64,000 nt of DNA from Paraburkholderia tuberum STM678. GTDB taxonomy: Bacteria; Pseudomonadota; Gammaproteobacteria; Burkholderiales; Burkholderiaceae. Below are positions 1-8,368 of this stretch, piece after piece. Positions within the stretch are counted from its first letter, which is position 1, and every line of letters starts with the position of its first letter. The position numbers were made by a program, and so were the translations under genes. The DNA lies in assembly GCF_902833905.1 (NCBI RefSeq), contig NZ_CADFGP010000005.1, positions 62,001 to 126,000 of the forward strand. Reading direction: 5' to 3'. The notes beneath the pieces were generated by a model, which saw only the letters and a list, made by a program, of their open reading frames with translations, had not been told where the DNA came from and did not search any database.

Positions 1-68
1 GACGGCAATCGAGACGCATGAAAGCCGCAGATTAGCGAGCCTATCGGCCTCATTCATATGAATTTCAC

Positions 69-1901
69 CTATTTTTCGAAGACATAGGTTCCCGGCGCGT
101 CGCAGAAGGCGCCGTCGACTGCACGGGCAGTCACCTCCCCGCTCGACTGCTCGCGTAGCCACTGGTTCCAGCAGAGCCACCACGACCCCTCGACAGGTGT
201 GGTCTGGGCGAGAAAATCGCGGCGGCTGCGGTAAGGCGCTCCGCGAGGACGGGTTACACATCGGTAGTAACGGCCCACATGGCCGGGCTCGGACACGATT
301 CCCGCATTATGTCCGCCTGCCGTCAGCAGGAAAGTCAACGGATTATGCGTCAGCAGATGCAGCATGTAGACCGAGCGCCAGGGTGACACGTGGTCCCGCT
401 CCGTCCCGACGACAAAGGTCGGCGCTTCGATGTCGGACAAGGCGACAGGCCGGCCATCGACACAGTAGCGTCCCTCGGCAAGATCGTTGTTCAGGAATAG
501 CCGCGTGAGGTACTCGCTGTGCATGCGATAAGGCAGGCGCGTGGTGTCGGCGTTCCACGCCATCAGGTCGTTGGGCTTCGAGCGCCGTCCGAGCAGGTAT
601 TCGCTCATCATCCTCGACCAGATCAGATCGCGCGCATTCAACAGCTGGAAAGCGCTCGACATCTGCCGTCCGTCCAGATAGCCCTGGTGCCACATCAATG
701 CGTCGAGCGCGGCAAGTTCACTCGCATCGATGAACAGGCCCAGTTCGCCCGGCTCAGCAAAGTCCGTTTGCGCCGCAAGGAGCGTCACCGTCTTCAGTTC
801 GTGCCCTCTTCCATCGCGAAACAGCGCTGCAGCCGCCATCGCGAGGAGCGTGCCCCCAAGGCAATAGCCGACGGCATGCACCGGCTGTGCATGACGTAGA
901 CGGACCTGAGCCAGCGCGGCAAACAAACCGTCGCGCAGGTAGTCGTCGAGTCCGACGTCACGAAACGCTGCGGGCGGGTTGCGCCACGATATTGTGTACA
1001 CCGTGTAGCCAGCGTCCACGAGATAGTGAATCAGGGAATTGTGCGGCTGAAGATCGAGAATGTAGTACTTCATGATCCACGACGGGACGATCAGGAGCGG
1101 TTCGCGCGCCACGGTGGCTGTTGCAGGCGCGTACTGAATCAACTCGCACAAAGCGTTGCGCCACACTACCTTGCCCGGGGTAATGGCCACGTCTTTTCCG
1201 GGCAGCCACGCATGCGAAGGGGATGCCAGGTCGTCTTTCGCCGCGCCGGCAAGCTCGCGCAGGTCCTCGAGCCAATGCTGCATGCCCACCGCGAAATTCA
1301 GTCCGCCGCTTCGCCACGCCGCCGTCTGTATCGCGGGATTGGTTGCGATGCAGTTGCTGGGTGAGCATGCGTCCAGCCATTGGCGCACGAGGAAGCGCAC
1401 CAGTTCCTCATGATGCCGTTCGACGCCCGGTATCGCCGTGGTCGCCGCTTCCCACCATTGCTGGACTTGCAGGAAGGCATCCCGATATAGCCAGTAAGGC
1501 CACCGCGACCATGAATCGGCAGAGAACCGAGGGTCCTCGCTCACCGGCTCGGCGCGCCAATGAGCCGTAGGCGCGACCTGTATGTGTTCTGTCAGCTCGC
1601 TATACGCCATTGCGCACCGGTTCACCAGGTCGAGTGCCTTACCGGGCGAGAGCATCATGTGCAGTGCCCAGTCTTGGGCCGCCATGAATATCGAAGCCGG
1701 CGACAAACCGCCTGTCAGCGCCGCGACCGCCGCGTGCGCGGCCAGGTCCAGTTCGTTGCGCGAAAGTGCAGGCACGGGCGCGCCATGGCCGTCCCGCGCC
1801 CCGGACAGTTGGTTGGCACCGGCCAGGGTAGTCGGCTGAGATGGAGAGCGCTTCATAGCTTGCGGCGCATGGGGGAATTCAGTCGGATCGTCTACGCTCA
1901 C
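69..1901 (-). CDS. phaC: Poly(3-hydroxyalkanoate) synthase, class I-like (PhaC family)
   Basis: Polymerises (R)-3-hydroxyacyl-CoA into storage polyester at the granule surface. The 610-residue product has the family's usual length, with an N-terminal PHA-synthase domain (about 100-270) followed by an alpha/beta-hydrolase core. The modified lipase box GYCLGG places the nucleophile at Cys347; Asp503 in TERDHVSPW and His531 in GGHNAG complete the triad. The start is GTG at 1901; I see only a weak Shine-Dalgarno sequence, and internal ATGs are possible. No phaA, phaB or phasin is adjacent, so this is probably an accessory synthase. Its neighbours are remnants of a low-oxygen or stress-type locus. 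Family assignment is firm; substrate range is unknown. Confidence 0.93.
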   Translation of the reverse strand: MSVDDPTEFPHAPQAMKRSPSQPTTLAGANQLSGARDGHGAPVPALSRNELDLAAHAAVAALTGGLSPASIFMAAQDWALHMMLSPGKALDLVNRCAMAYSELTEHIQVAPTAHWRAEPVSEDPRFSADSWSRWPYWLYRDAFLQVQQWWEAATTAIPGVERHHEELVRFLVRQWLDACSPSNCIATNPAIQTAAWRSGGLNFAVGMQHWLEDLRELAGAAKDDLASPSHAWLPGKDVAITPGKVVWRNALCELIQYAPATATVAREPLLIVPSWIMKYYILDLQPHNSLIHYLVDAGYTVYTISWRNPPAAFRDVGLDDYLRDGLFAALAQVRLRHAQPVHAVGYCLGGTLLAMAAAALFRDGRGHELKTVTLLAAQTDFAEPGELGLFIDASELAALDALMWHQGYLDGRQMSSAFQLLNARDLIWSRMMSEYLLGRRSKPNDLMAWNADTTRLPYRMHSEYLTRLFLNNDLAEGRYCVDGRPVALSDIEAPTFVVGTERDHVSPWRSVYMLHLLTHNPLTFLLTAGGHNAGIVSEPGHVGRYYRCVTRPRGAPYRSRRDFLAQTTPVEGSWWLCWNQWLREQSSGEVTARAVDGAFCDAPGTYVFEK

Positions 1902-2322
1902 GTTCGCTCATCCTTGTCGAGGTCATCGTGTATGAATGCCGCGCCTGATGGCCGAATCCGCGCTCAATGGCGCTAGCCGCCATGCGAGCCAGAGCGGGCG
2001 CGGGGCACGTCCCTTCGCCATCGAAGCGCAGCAGCGCTCAACCGGTTGCGACTGCGTCTGGTCGGCGTGCCGGGCACCGCGGACGCACGTTGAACAACTG
2101 TCGGGCATCCCTGATACCAGCAGTGAGACTACGTACGCGGCTGCGATGCGGGTTGATTTGCATCAACGAGAACCGGGCAACCATGAGCGCCGTACGATTC
2201 ATGCGCGGCGAGAAGGCTCAGTTGACACGCATCAAAGCACAGGCGTTCAGCGCGGCTATGGTGAAAACGCGTGCGCGGTTCACCTGCGCATGCACCGGCG
2301 CTGACCTTGAACGGAGTCGATC
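1902..2322. other. Intergenic region between phaC and the nitroreductase remnant
   Basis: About 420 bases between the divergent phaC and nitroreductase starts. No convincing gene is visible. It carries a perfect FNR/ANR-type box (2153-2166) and a Shine-Dalgarno-like GGAG just before the ATG at 2323. Confidence 0.6.
2153..2166. promoter_or_regulatory. FNR/ANR-type oxygen-response box
   Basis: The sequence TTGATTTGCATCAA matches the consensus TTGAT-N4-ATCAA exactly. It lies 157 bases upstream of the nitroreductase ATG, between divergent genes, so it could serve either direction. FNR/ANR regulators activate genes at low oxygen. A second perfect box at 4461-4474 supports a low-oxygen regulon origin for this segment. 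Confidence 0.7.
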
Positions 2323-3009
2323 ATGACCGATATGCAACTGCTGTCCTATGAACCGGCGCCCGGACGCGCCCCCGCTCGTACCCGCGGCGAAACGCCTGCC
2401 GTGATCGCGCTGCCCAGACCTGACATGGCCGGCGGCGTGCCGCTGATGAAAGCGCTCGCGCTGCGCGCCAGCACCCGCGAATTTTCCGACACACCCTTGA
2501 TGCCCGCGACGCTTGGTGCGCTGCTATGGGCGGCGGACGGCGTCAACCGTCCGGCGACAGGCGGCCGCACGGCGCCGTCGGCCCATGCGTTCAATGAAAT
2601 CGACCTTTATGCGGTGCTGCCGAACGGAGTCTATCGGTATGATGCGCCAAACCATCGGCTCGTACTCAAACAGGAGAGCGACGCGCGCAATATGACGGGA
2701 TACCAGGATTTTGTCGGCGACGCACCGCTCGATCTCGTGTATGTCGTCAACATGTCGCGCCTGCTGACGATGCCGCCTCAGCAGCGCGATATTTTTTCCG
2801 CCGTCACAGCGGGCGCGATGGCACAGAACGTGTCGCTGTATTGCGCTTCAGCCGGACTCGGATGCGTCGTACGGGGTTGGATCAATCATCGCTCGCTGAG
2901 CGACGCACCTCTCGGCGAATATCCAGCACGTTCGCGAGGAGGAAAAAACCCGTATCGCGCGCGAGCTGCACGACGATCTCGGCCAGCAACTGGCTGCATT
3001 GAAAATTGA
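2323..3009 (+). pseudogene. Nitroreductase-family protein, 3' end lost in a deletion
   Basis: Residues 1 to about 195 read as an FMN-dependent nitroreductase: RASTREF near the N-terminus, the ATGGRTAPSAHA region, and the GLGCVVRGWINHRSL segment. The coding match stops near 2907. From there the frame runs as an arginine-rich missense tail across the 5' part of a histidine-kinase remnant in another frame. The last strand and helix of the fold are missing, so activity is doubtful. The ATG at 2323 follows a GGAG-like ribosome-binding site and sits downstream of an FNR-type box. Family is clear; calling it broken rests on the abrupt join at about 2905-2912. Confidence 0.8.
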
Positions 3010-3568
3010 GGTCGCCAGAATCGAAAACCGCGCCGAGGCCGCCATGACGGCATTGGCCGATGCGGATCTGGGCACCATATACGCGTTGATCGATCAGCTC
3101 GTTGGGTCCGTGAGGCGAATTGCTGCGGACCTGCGTCCCGCGATGCTGGACGATCTCGGCCTGATCCCGGCCATCGAATGGTTCAGCGACCAGTTCTCGG
3201 CGCGGCATGGTGTACGCGTCATCCGTCACATCGGCGCAGATGATATCGACTTCAATGGCGAGAGTGCGTCTGCGGTGTTCCGAGTCGTCCAGGAAGCGAT
3301 GACCAACGTCGCACGCCATTCAGGCGCGACCGAAGTGACGCTCAAAATCGTGCGAGACGGGCCGAACTGTATCGTCAGCATCATAGACAATGGTCGAGGG
3401 TGCTTGAGCGATAGGCGACCCGCAAGGAATTCGTTCGGCTTGTTGGGCATGCGCGAGCGTGCCGTAGCGCTCGGCGGCGAATTACGGATTCGGACTGCCC
3501 CTGAGCAGGGCTTTGCCCTATCCCTCTCATTGCCGCTTGCGATGGTCGAGGGCAAAGGACAAAGGTAA
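2912..3568 (+). pseudogene. Sensor histidine kinase, C-terminal half only (HisKA_3/HATPase)
   Basis: Reading from 2912 gives LSANIQHVREEEKTRIARELHDD and onward, the start of a NarL-family kinase core. The phospho-acceptor His is in ARELHDDLGQQ; the N box is EAMTNVARHSG and the G boxes are DNGRG and FGLLGMRERA. An in-frame TGA at 2897-2899 shows there is no upstream continuation, so the sensor domains are gone. A TTG at 2999 could initiate but would lose the phospho-acceptor His. No response regulator follows. It appears joined to the nitroreductase by one deletion. Confidence 0.82.
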
Positions 3569-3598
3569 GCTGCCCGAGAACGTCAAAAGCGCAGCGGT

Positions 3599-3778
3599 CA
3601 TCGCCTGCAAGTGCGCGGGGCGCTTGCGGACCACGTCGAGGATCGAACGCAGGAAGCCCAAAGGACCCGCACGCCGCCGGACTTCGACCTCGTGCATCCG
3701 TTCGTGGTCCCCTTCGAGTTCGGAGGCAAGCCGCCCGGCAAGCTCTGCCGTCGTCTTACTGCGCGAATAGCAGACCAT
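3599..3778 (-). pseudogene. Flavodoxin-like N-terminal remnant
   Basis: On the minus strand from ATG 3778 the frame reads MVCYSRSKTTAELAGRLASE and then RRRAGPLGFLRSILDVV. This resembles the first beta strand, phosphate loop and following helix of flavodoxin-like proteins. The match covers about 60 residues and then runs into sequence antisense to the kinase remnant. A truncated fossil is the simplest reading; the family call rests on a short motif. Confidence 0.45.
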
Positions 3779-3803
3779 CGGCACCGTGTGCGACCACGCG
3801 CAG

Positions 3804-3951
3804 GCGTAGACATGACGTCGCCGGCGTACAGCTTGCCCGCCTCGGCATCTGGCCTCACCACGGCCCGCACGATGTCTCGATTGGTCAACACGCCGAGGGG
3901 CACGCGTACGGCCTCGTCCTCTCGCACCGCAACGAGATCTCCGGCGTTCAC
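3804..3951 (-). pseudogene. CBS-domain protein remnant
   Basis: The minus strand encodes GDLVAVREDEAVRVPLGVLTNRDIVRAVV followed by YAGDVMS, the classic core of one CBS domain and the start of the second. The similarity then stops and the flavodoxin-like remnant begins out of register. An intact CBS protein of another type lies at 60631-61122. Confidence 0.6.
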
Positions 3952-4115
3952 TTCGCCCCGTCCGTTCGGCCTGCAGCTGTTCGCACGAGTCCATCTGGTT
4001 CACGTCCTCGCAAACGAGTGCGAACGGGAAGCCGGCATTCGCCTACGCATACGATGGCCGACGCCGCCACGATACCGAACGCCAGCCGTTCGAATCTGCG
4101 AAAGAAGCGATACAT
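3948..4115 (-). pseudogene. Small exported protein, probably frameshifted
   Basis: ATG 4115 follows a good GGAG site and opens a 55-residue frame beginning MYRFFRRFERLAFGIVAASA, a plausible signal peptide. After about residue 26 the frame becomes arginine-rich. Shifting by one base gives GFPFALVCEDVNQMDSCEQL, which looks more protein-like, so a one-base indel near 4035 is suspected. No family recognised. Confidence 0.4.
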
Positions 4116-4131
4116 GGCAGTGCTCCCTGCA

Positions 4132-4416
4132 TCACGGCCACGCGTGGCCAGTGAGCGTTGCGCTGCACGGGCGACCAGCGCGCCCGTGGGGCGTTTCATT
4201 CGACGTTCGGCAGACTGACGAGCGTGCGCACGCCGGTCGCGCAGCAACCACATCGTGCTGCCCAGCGTCGCCACGCCGTCCGCGACCGTGATAGGGATCG
4301 CCCGCGAACTCCCGCTGCACGCCGCGCGCGAGAGCCGCATAAATGGGCTCGGCAACGTGGGCCACGGCGTCGCTGTCGGGTACGTCGAGCCGGTTGGTGT
4401 CAATCGAACTAAACAT
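4132..4416 (-). pseudogene. BON-domain protein remnant, frameshifted
   Basis: From ATG 4416 one frame reads SDAVAHVAEPIYAALARGVQ and a second frame continues ITVADGVATLGSTMWLLRD. Together these make a recognisable BON domain (envelope or lipid-binding fold) interrupted by a frameshift near 4293. The FNR-type box at 4461-4474 sits 45 bases upstream of the ATG, in promoter position. Confidence 0.55.
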
Positions 4417-4460
4417 AGAACCGCGGCATCGGCTGAAACCCGCGTCAGGCCGCGACAACG

Positions 4461-4474
4461 TTGATGAACATCAA
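4461..4474. promoter_or_regulatory. FNR/ANR-type oxygen-response box
   Basis: TTGATGAACATCAA matches TTGAT-N4-ATCAA exactly. It lies upstream of the minus-strand BON remnant. With the box at 2153 it marks this eroded stretch as a former oxygen-regulated locus. Confidence 0.65.
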
Positions 4475-4678
4475 AAACATCTACTCACTTCGTGGCGTTC
4501 TGGAGAGCTTTTCCGCCGAGTGTGCTGCCAGGAACCACGATCAGAGTCAGCTGGAAAGAGTCCACGCGACAGGTACTGGCCGTCACCATCCTCAGCGCAT
4601 CCGGTCTTGAACGCACGTACGCGGTGCGAAGGTGTAGCCATCGTAACGACGGAGCAATGCGATGGAGAACACCAGCGC

Positions 4679-4822
4679 TCAGCGCGACAAAGGACGCGGC
4701 GAATGCGAGCACGCATGCGCACCCAGCGCGGTGGCCGCTTCATCTTCCGGCTCCGCGGACAGATCCCGTTTGAAAGTCTCGGCGAGGAAAAACGCGCACA
4801 CCAGGCTCAGCAACCCCGTCGC
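4679..4822 (-). pseudogene. MFS transporter, C-terminal remnant
   Basis: The minus strand reads ATGLLSLVCAFFLAETFKRD then LSAEPEDEA, like the last membrane segment and tail (LxxETxxRDL) of a metabolite:H+ symporter-type MFS protein. Nothing upstream continues it: from 4829 the opposite strand belongs to a peptidase remnant. A neighbouring minus-strand frame (4485-4712) is open but I do not recognise it. Confidence 0.45.
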
Positions 4823-4828
4823 CGGATC

Positions 4829-5149
4829 ATGACCGACATCGGTGCGCGTTATCGTGGGTACGTGGCCGATGACGGACGCGGTTTCACCTACGGTCCGGCG
4901 AATCCGAGCGAAGCGCGCGGCCCTGGCACCGGTCACGGCACCGGCATAGACCCGGAAGAAGAAGCGCCGTGGATCGGGCCGGGCAACAGGACCGTGCTGC
5001 AGGAAAACATGGTCTTTACCATGAAGGCGACCATCACGGTGCCGAACGTCGGCGGTTTGCGCACGGAACGTATCGTGCGGTTGACCTCGGGCGGCGTCGA
5101 AACGCTCGACCAGTTCAGACCCCCTGATCGAACCGCGCAAGGTGATTAG
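4829..5149 (+). pseudogene. M24 (Xaa-Pro peptidase/creatinase-fold) remnant
   Basis: The plus strand reads DIGARYRGYVADDGRGFTYG, then GHGTGIDPEEEAPWIGPGN and NMVFTMKATITVPNVGGLRTE. These are two separated blocks of the M24 pita-bread fold, including the metal-ligand His of GHGTG. The stretch between them, normally over 100 residues, is missing, and the N-terminal domain is absent. It is a doubly deleted remnant ending just before the flavoprotein gene. Confidence 0.7.
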
Positions 5150-5161
5150 CTCGCTACCGAC

Positions 5162-6886
5162 TCACGACGACAGATCCGCCAGCCGCCCTAACCACAGACC
5201 TTCAGGCACGTTGCGCTCGAGGAATATGTTGCAGGCGAAGTCCGCGTTGCGCTCGGGAAAGTCTTCGCGGTAATGACCACCCCGGCTCTCGCGCCTGACA
5301 AGCGACGCCGAAGCCATCAATTCACCGACCTGGATCAAGTTCGCCAATTCGATGCCCCGCATGAGCTCAGCCGGCGTGCCGATCACCGTGTCGTGAAACA
5401 ACTGGTTTCGCGTCTCCCTGCAGACACGCCTGAAGGTCCGAAGCCCGGCTTCCTCGCGCACGATCAGCAAATACCGGTTTGCACACTGCTGAATCCGTGC
5501 TTTCAGTTCGTCCAGCGTGTGCCTGCCATTTCGGCGGAATTGCGTGGCGACCGTGCGGTTGTCGTCCAAGGCCCCGGTCATCGCGCGGTGCGTCATCTTT
5601 TTCGCGCGTTCGGCCGCGGCGAGGCCCGCCCGGCGGCCGAAGACCTGGCACGTCAGGGCCATATTGCCGCCGAGACGGTCTGCGCCATGTGGACCCGCTG
5701 CCACCTCACCCGCAGCGAACAGACCCTTCAGATTGGACTGTGCGTTTTCGTCTATATATAAACCGCCGTTGATCGCATGCGCGGAACAGGTGATCTGCAC
5801 TCGGTCCCGATAAAGGTCAACGCCGTGCTCCTTATACCATTGGCAGGTTAGCGGCCACATCCTTGCAATGCTGCGGCTCTTGTCGGCCAGTATCGATTCG
5901 AGATCGCATCCGGCGAAGTCGAGAAACACGCCTCCTTCAGCCGTGCCGCGGCCATCGTTGAGTGCCTTCTGAATCGAAATTTCGACGTAGCGTGAGATGT
6001 CGCTCGAGCTGAACGGAAAGTGCCGCTCTTTTTGCCGAATGACGTCTTCCTGAGCCAGCCCCGTCGGCAGATAGTCAGGGACGAACGCCCTGCCATCGCG
6101 GTCGGTGAGATTCGGGTGCGCGTCCCACAGGTAGTTGCCGAACAGGTTGACGAAAGGCGTCAGCACGCTCACACCGGCCTGCATGAACTCCATGTTGACC
6201 AGTCGCGCGCCCGCGCGATAAGCCATTGCATAGCCGTCGCCGGTAATGTCCGATGGATACAGGTTTTGGGCGAACAGCTGACTTGCACCCCCAGTGGTAA
6301 GAATCGTCGACTTGGCACGGATCAGCATCGGGTTTCCATCCGAATCGATCGCGTATGCGCCGAGACATTCGCCGTCCTGCGACAGCAGGTCGACGATCAT
6401 CAACCGGTCCATGACCTTGATGCCGCGCCGGGACGCTTCGGTCCCCAGCGATTTCACGATTGGTTTGAAGTGCTCATGAATCACATGCGAGCGCGGTTTG
6501 GAAGAAAAGCATGCGCGAAAAACCAGGTAGTGGTCGTCCTCGCGCTCAAACTTTACGCCGTATCGTTCGAGGTAGCGCAGAGACTCATGCGCTTCGTTCG
6601 CGAGAATCGCGCTCAAGCGCGGGTCCGCCATGCCTTGAGCGGCGTGCAGGATATCGGCGAGAAAAACATCAGGATTATCGCTGTGATCCCCTGCTCCGTC
6701 CGGCACATTGAAGGCGCCTACTTCAGCTACGCTATGAAACGTCGCGCCGCTTTTGCGAAATTCCCCTTTGATCACAACCAGCACGTCAGCGCCGCTGGAA
6801 TCCGCCTCGAGCGCGGCCCGCAGCGCAGCGCCGCCGCTGCCAACGACCAGCACATCCGTACTGACTTCCCTGCACCTGTCACTCAT
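5162..6886 (-). CDS. FAD-dependent dehydrogenase/fumarate-reductase-like flavoprotein
   Basis: About 574 residues from ATG 6886, chosen because GGGGAAG precedes it; a longer frame starts at 6922. The N-terminal Rossmann motif VLVVGSGGAALRAALEA binds FAD, and the late HGADRLGGN block matches fumarate-reductase/L-aspartate-oxidase-type flavoproteins. The succinate-dehydrogenase signatures HPTG and HYxMGG are replaced (AHAINGGL in place of the latter), and the covalent-FAD His motif is absent. The substrate is therefore probably not plain succinate. It ends a minus-strand run with a CoA-transferase and enoyl-CoA hydratase; no Fe-S or membrane subunit is nearby. Confidence 0.8.
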   Translation of the reverse strand: MSDRCREVSTDVLVVGSGGAALRAALEADSSGADVLVVIKGEFRKSGATFHSVAEVGAFNVPDGAGDHSDNPDVFLADILHAAQGMADPRLSAILANEAHESLRYLERYGVKFEREDDHYLVFRACFSSKPRSHVIHEHFKPIVKSLGTEASRRGIKVMDRLMIVDLLSQDGECLGAYAIDSDGNPMLIRAKSTILTTGGASQLFAQNLYPSDITGDGYAMAYRAGARLVNMEFMQAGVSVLTPFVNLFGNYLWDAHPNLTDRDGRAFVPDYLPTGLAQEDVIRQKERHFPFSSSDISRYVEISIQKALNDGRGTAEGGVFLDFAGCDLESILADKSRSIARMWPLTCQWYKEHGVDLYRDRVQITCSAHAINGGLYIDENAQSNLKGLFAAGEVAAGPHGADRLGGNMALTCQVFGRRAGLAAAERAKKMTHRAMTGALDDNRTVATQFRRNGRHTLDELKARIQQCANRYLLIVREEAGLRTFRRVCRETRNQLFHDTVIGTPAELMRGIELANLIQVGELMASASLVRRESRGGHYREDFPERNADFACNIFLERNVPEGLWLGRLADLSS

Positions 6887-6952
6887 GCCTGCTTCCCCTG
6901 TTTTCATCGACGCGTACGGCACGCTCGCCGCATGGATGGCTTCAACCCCGCT

Positions 6953-8188
6953 TCACGCGACTCCGCCTTTTGCCGCGGCCGCCGCAACGGCCTCGGCGTC
7001 CTCGGCAACGCCGATTACGCCGTCCGCCAGCAGCGAGTCGATCATCGGCCGGTTCATTCCCACCCCTGACAAGATGTCGATCGTGTGCGCGCCCAACCGT
7101 GGCGGCGGCATACGGATAGCTGGCGCGCTGCCGTCGTAGCGCACCGGGTGATTGACGAGCGTCACTGGGGTGCCGGTTGCACCCTCGACTGTCTCGAAGC
7201 TCTTCAAGTGGCGCACCTGCGGATCGGCGACCACCTGCGCATAGTCGTTGACGCGCGTGTGCCAGACATGATGCCGTTCGAATAGTGGCAACCAGTGTGC
7301 CGTCGTGTCCTGCGCAAGCCGGCGCGCAAGCCGGTCGGAGATTTCCTGCTGCTCGTCGAATGCGCGCTTCGCGGGAATCCGTTTCTTTTCCGGGATCTCG
7401 AGGATCTGATAGATGATGTCGAGAGGACTCAGCGACAGTGCGATGAAACCGTCCGCAGTGGCATATATGCCGTACGGTGCGGGGAAGTACCAACCTGATA
7501 CACGCCCCGCCTGTCGCACGTCGTCATGGCCGTCGCCGTTCAGGAAACACGTGAGAGACTCCTGTTGCAGATCGAGCGCAGCCGCCAGCAAGCTTACGTC
7601 GACCCGGCAGCCCTCGCCCGTACGCTCGCGGTTGAGCAGTGCCGTCAGGATACCGTTCGCATACAGCGCAGCGCCGTGATGATCCACGACAGACACGCCC
7701 ACCGCGCGTGGACCGTCCTCCCGGCTTCCGGTGATTGTCGCGATACCCGACATGGCCTGAATGATCAGGTCCTGCCCCGGCCGGCCGGCATAGGGTCCAT
7801 CCGGACCGAATCCCGAGCCGGACGCATAGATGATGTCCGGCTTGACTGCCTTGAGTGCCTCGTAACCCAATCCCAGCTGTTCCATCACACCGGGGCGGTA
7901 ATTCTCGGCGACCACGTCGACTTGAGGCAGCAAGCTCATGACGATATCGATCGCCCGCGGGTCCTTGAGATTCAAAGCCAGACTGCGCTTATTGCGATTA
8001 CCCATCAAAAGCAGCATCGTCTGCCCATCGATGGCGCGGTTCGCGCCGCCCCACTTGCGCTGAAATGCGCCGTCGACGGGTTCGACCGATATGACGTCGG
8101 CCCCGCAATCGGCGAGGTGCTGCACGCCCAAAGGCCCCATCAGAAAATGATTGAAGCTGAGAATGCGGATACCATTCAGCCCGTTCAT
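6953..8188 (-). CDS. CaiB/BaiF family (class III) CoA-transferase
   Basis: Transfers CoA between carboxylic acids. ATG 8188 (MNGLNGIRILSFNHFLMGPL) has GGAG six bases upstream; the frame is open further back without protein-like sequence. The 411-residue product is usual for the family. The RPGQDLIIQAMSG block carries the catalytic Asp that forms the acyl-aspartyl intermediate. It is close in sequence to the CoA-transferase at 14171, down to QPP/PPR blocks near the C-terminus, so the two may be paralogues acting on related acids. It is followed 66 bases later by the flavoprotein. Confidence 0.9.
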   Translation of the reverse strand: MNGLNGIRILSFNHFLMGPLGVQHLADCGADVISVEPVDGAFQRKWGGANRAIDGQTMLLLMGNRNKRSLALNLKDPRAIDIVMSLLPQVDVVAENYRPGVMEQLGLGYEALKAVKPDIIYASGSGFGPDGPYAGRPGQDLIIQAMSGIATITGSREDGPRAVGVSVVDHHGAALYANGILTALLNRERTGEGCRVDVSLLAAALDLQQESLTCFLNGDGHDDVRQAGRVSGWYFPAPYGIYATADGFIALSLSPLDIIYQILEIPEKKRIPAKRAFDEQQEISDRLARRLAQDTTAHWLPLFERHHVWHTRVNDYAQVVADPQVRHLKSFETVEGATGTPVTLVNHPVRYDGSAPAIRMPPPRLGAHTIDILSGVGMNRPMIDSLLADGVIGVAEDAEAVAAAAAKGGVA

Positions 8189-8368
8189 ATAATCTCCGTT
8201 ACGTCGTGAGTCCGGCTGTCGGGTGAGATGGACCAGGGTTCTACTGCACTCCGCGTTCGCCCTGAACATTCGGAAGACCGCGGCGTGGATATCTGCATCG
8301 ATGCCGGTCAGAACTAAAGGAAAGCGTTGCCGATCGCGTCGAGAGGCGCATGCGCGAGGCACCAATGG

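Noticed and set aside
4485..4712. Minus-strand 75-codon frame with a hydrophobic start
   Set aside because: Open and moderately protein-like, but no motif, no ribosome-binding site, and it lies among remnants.
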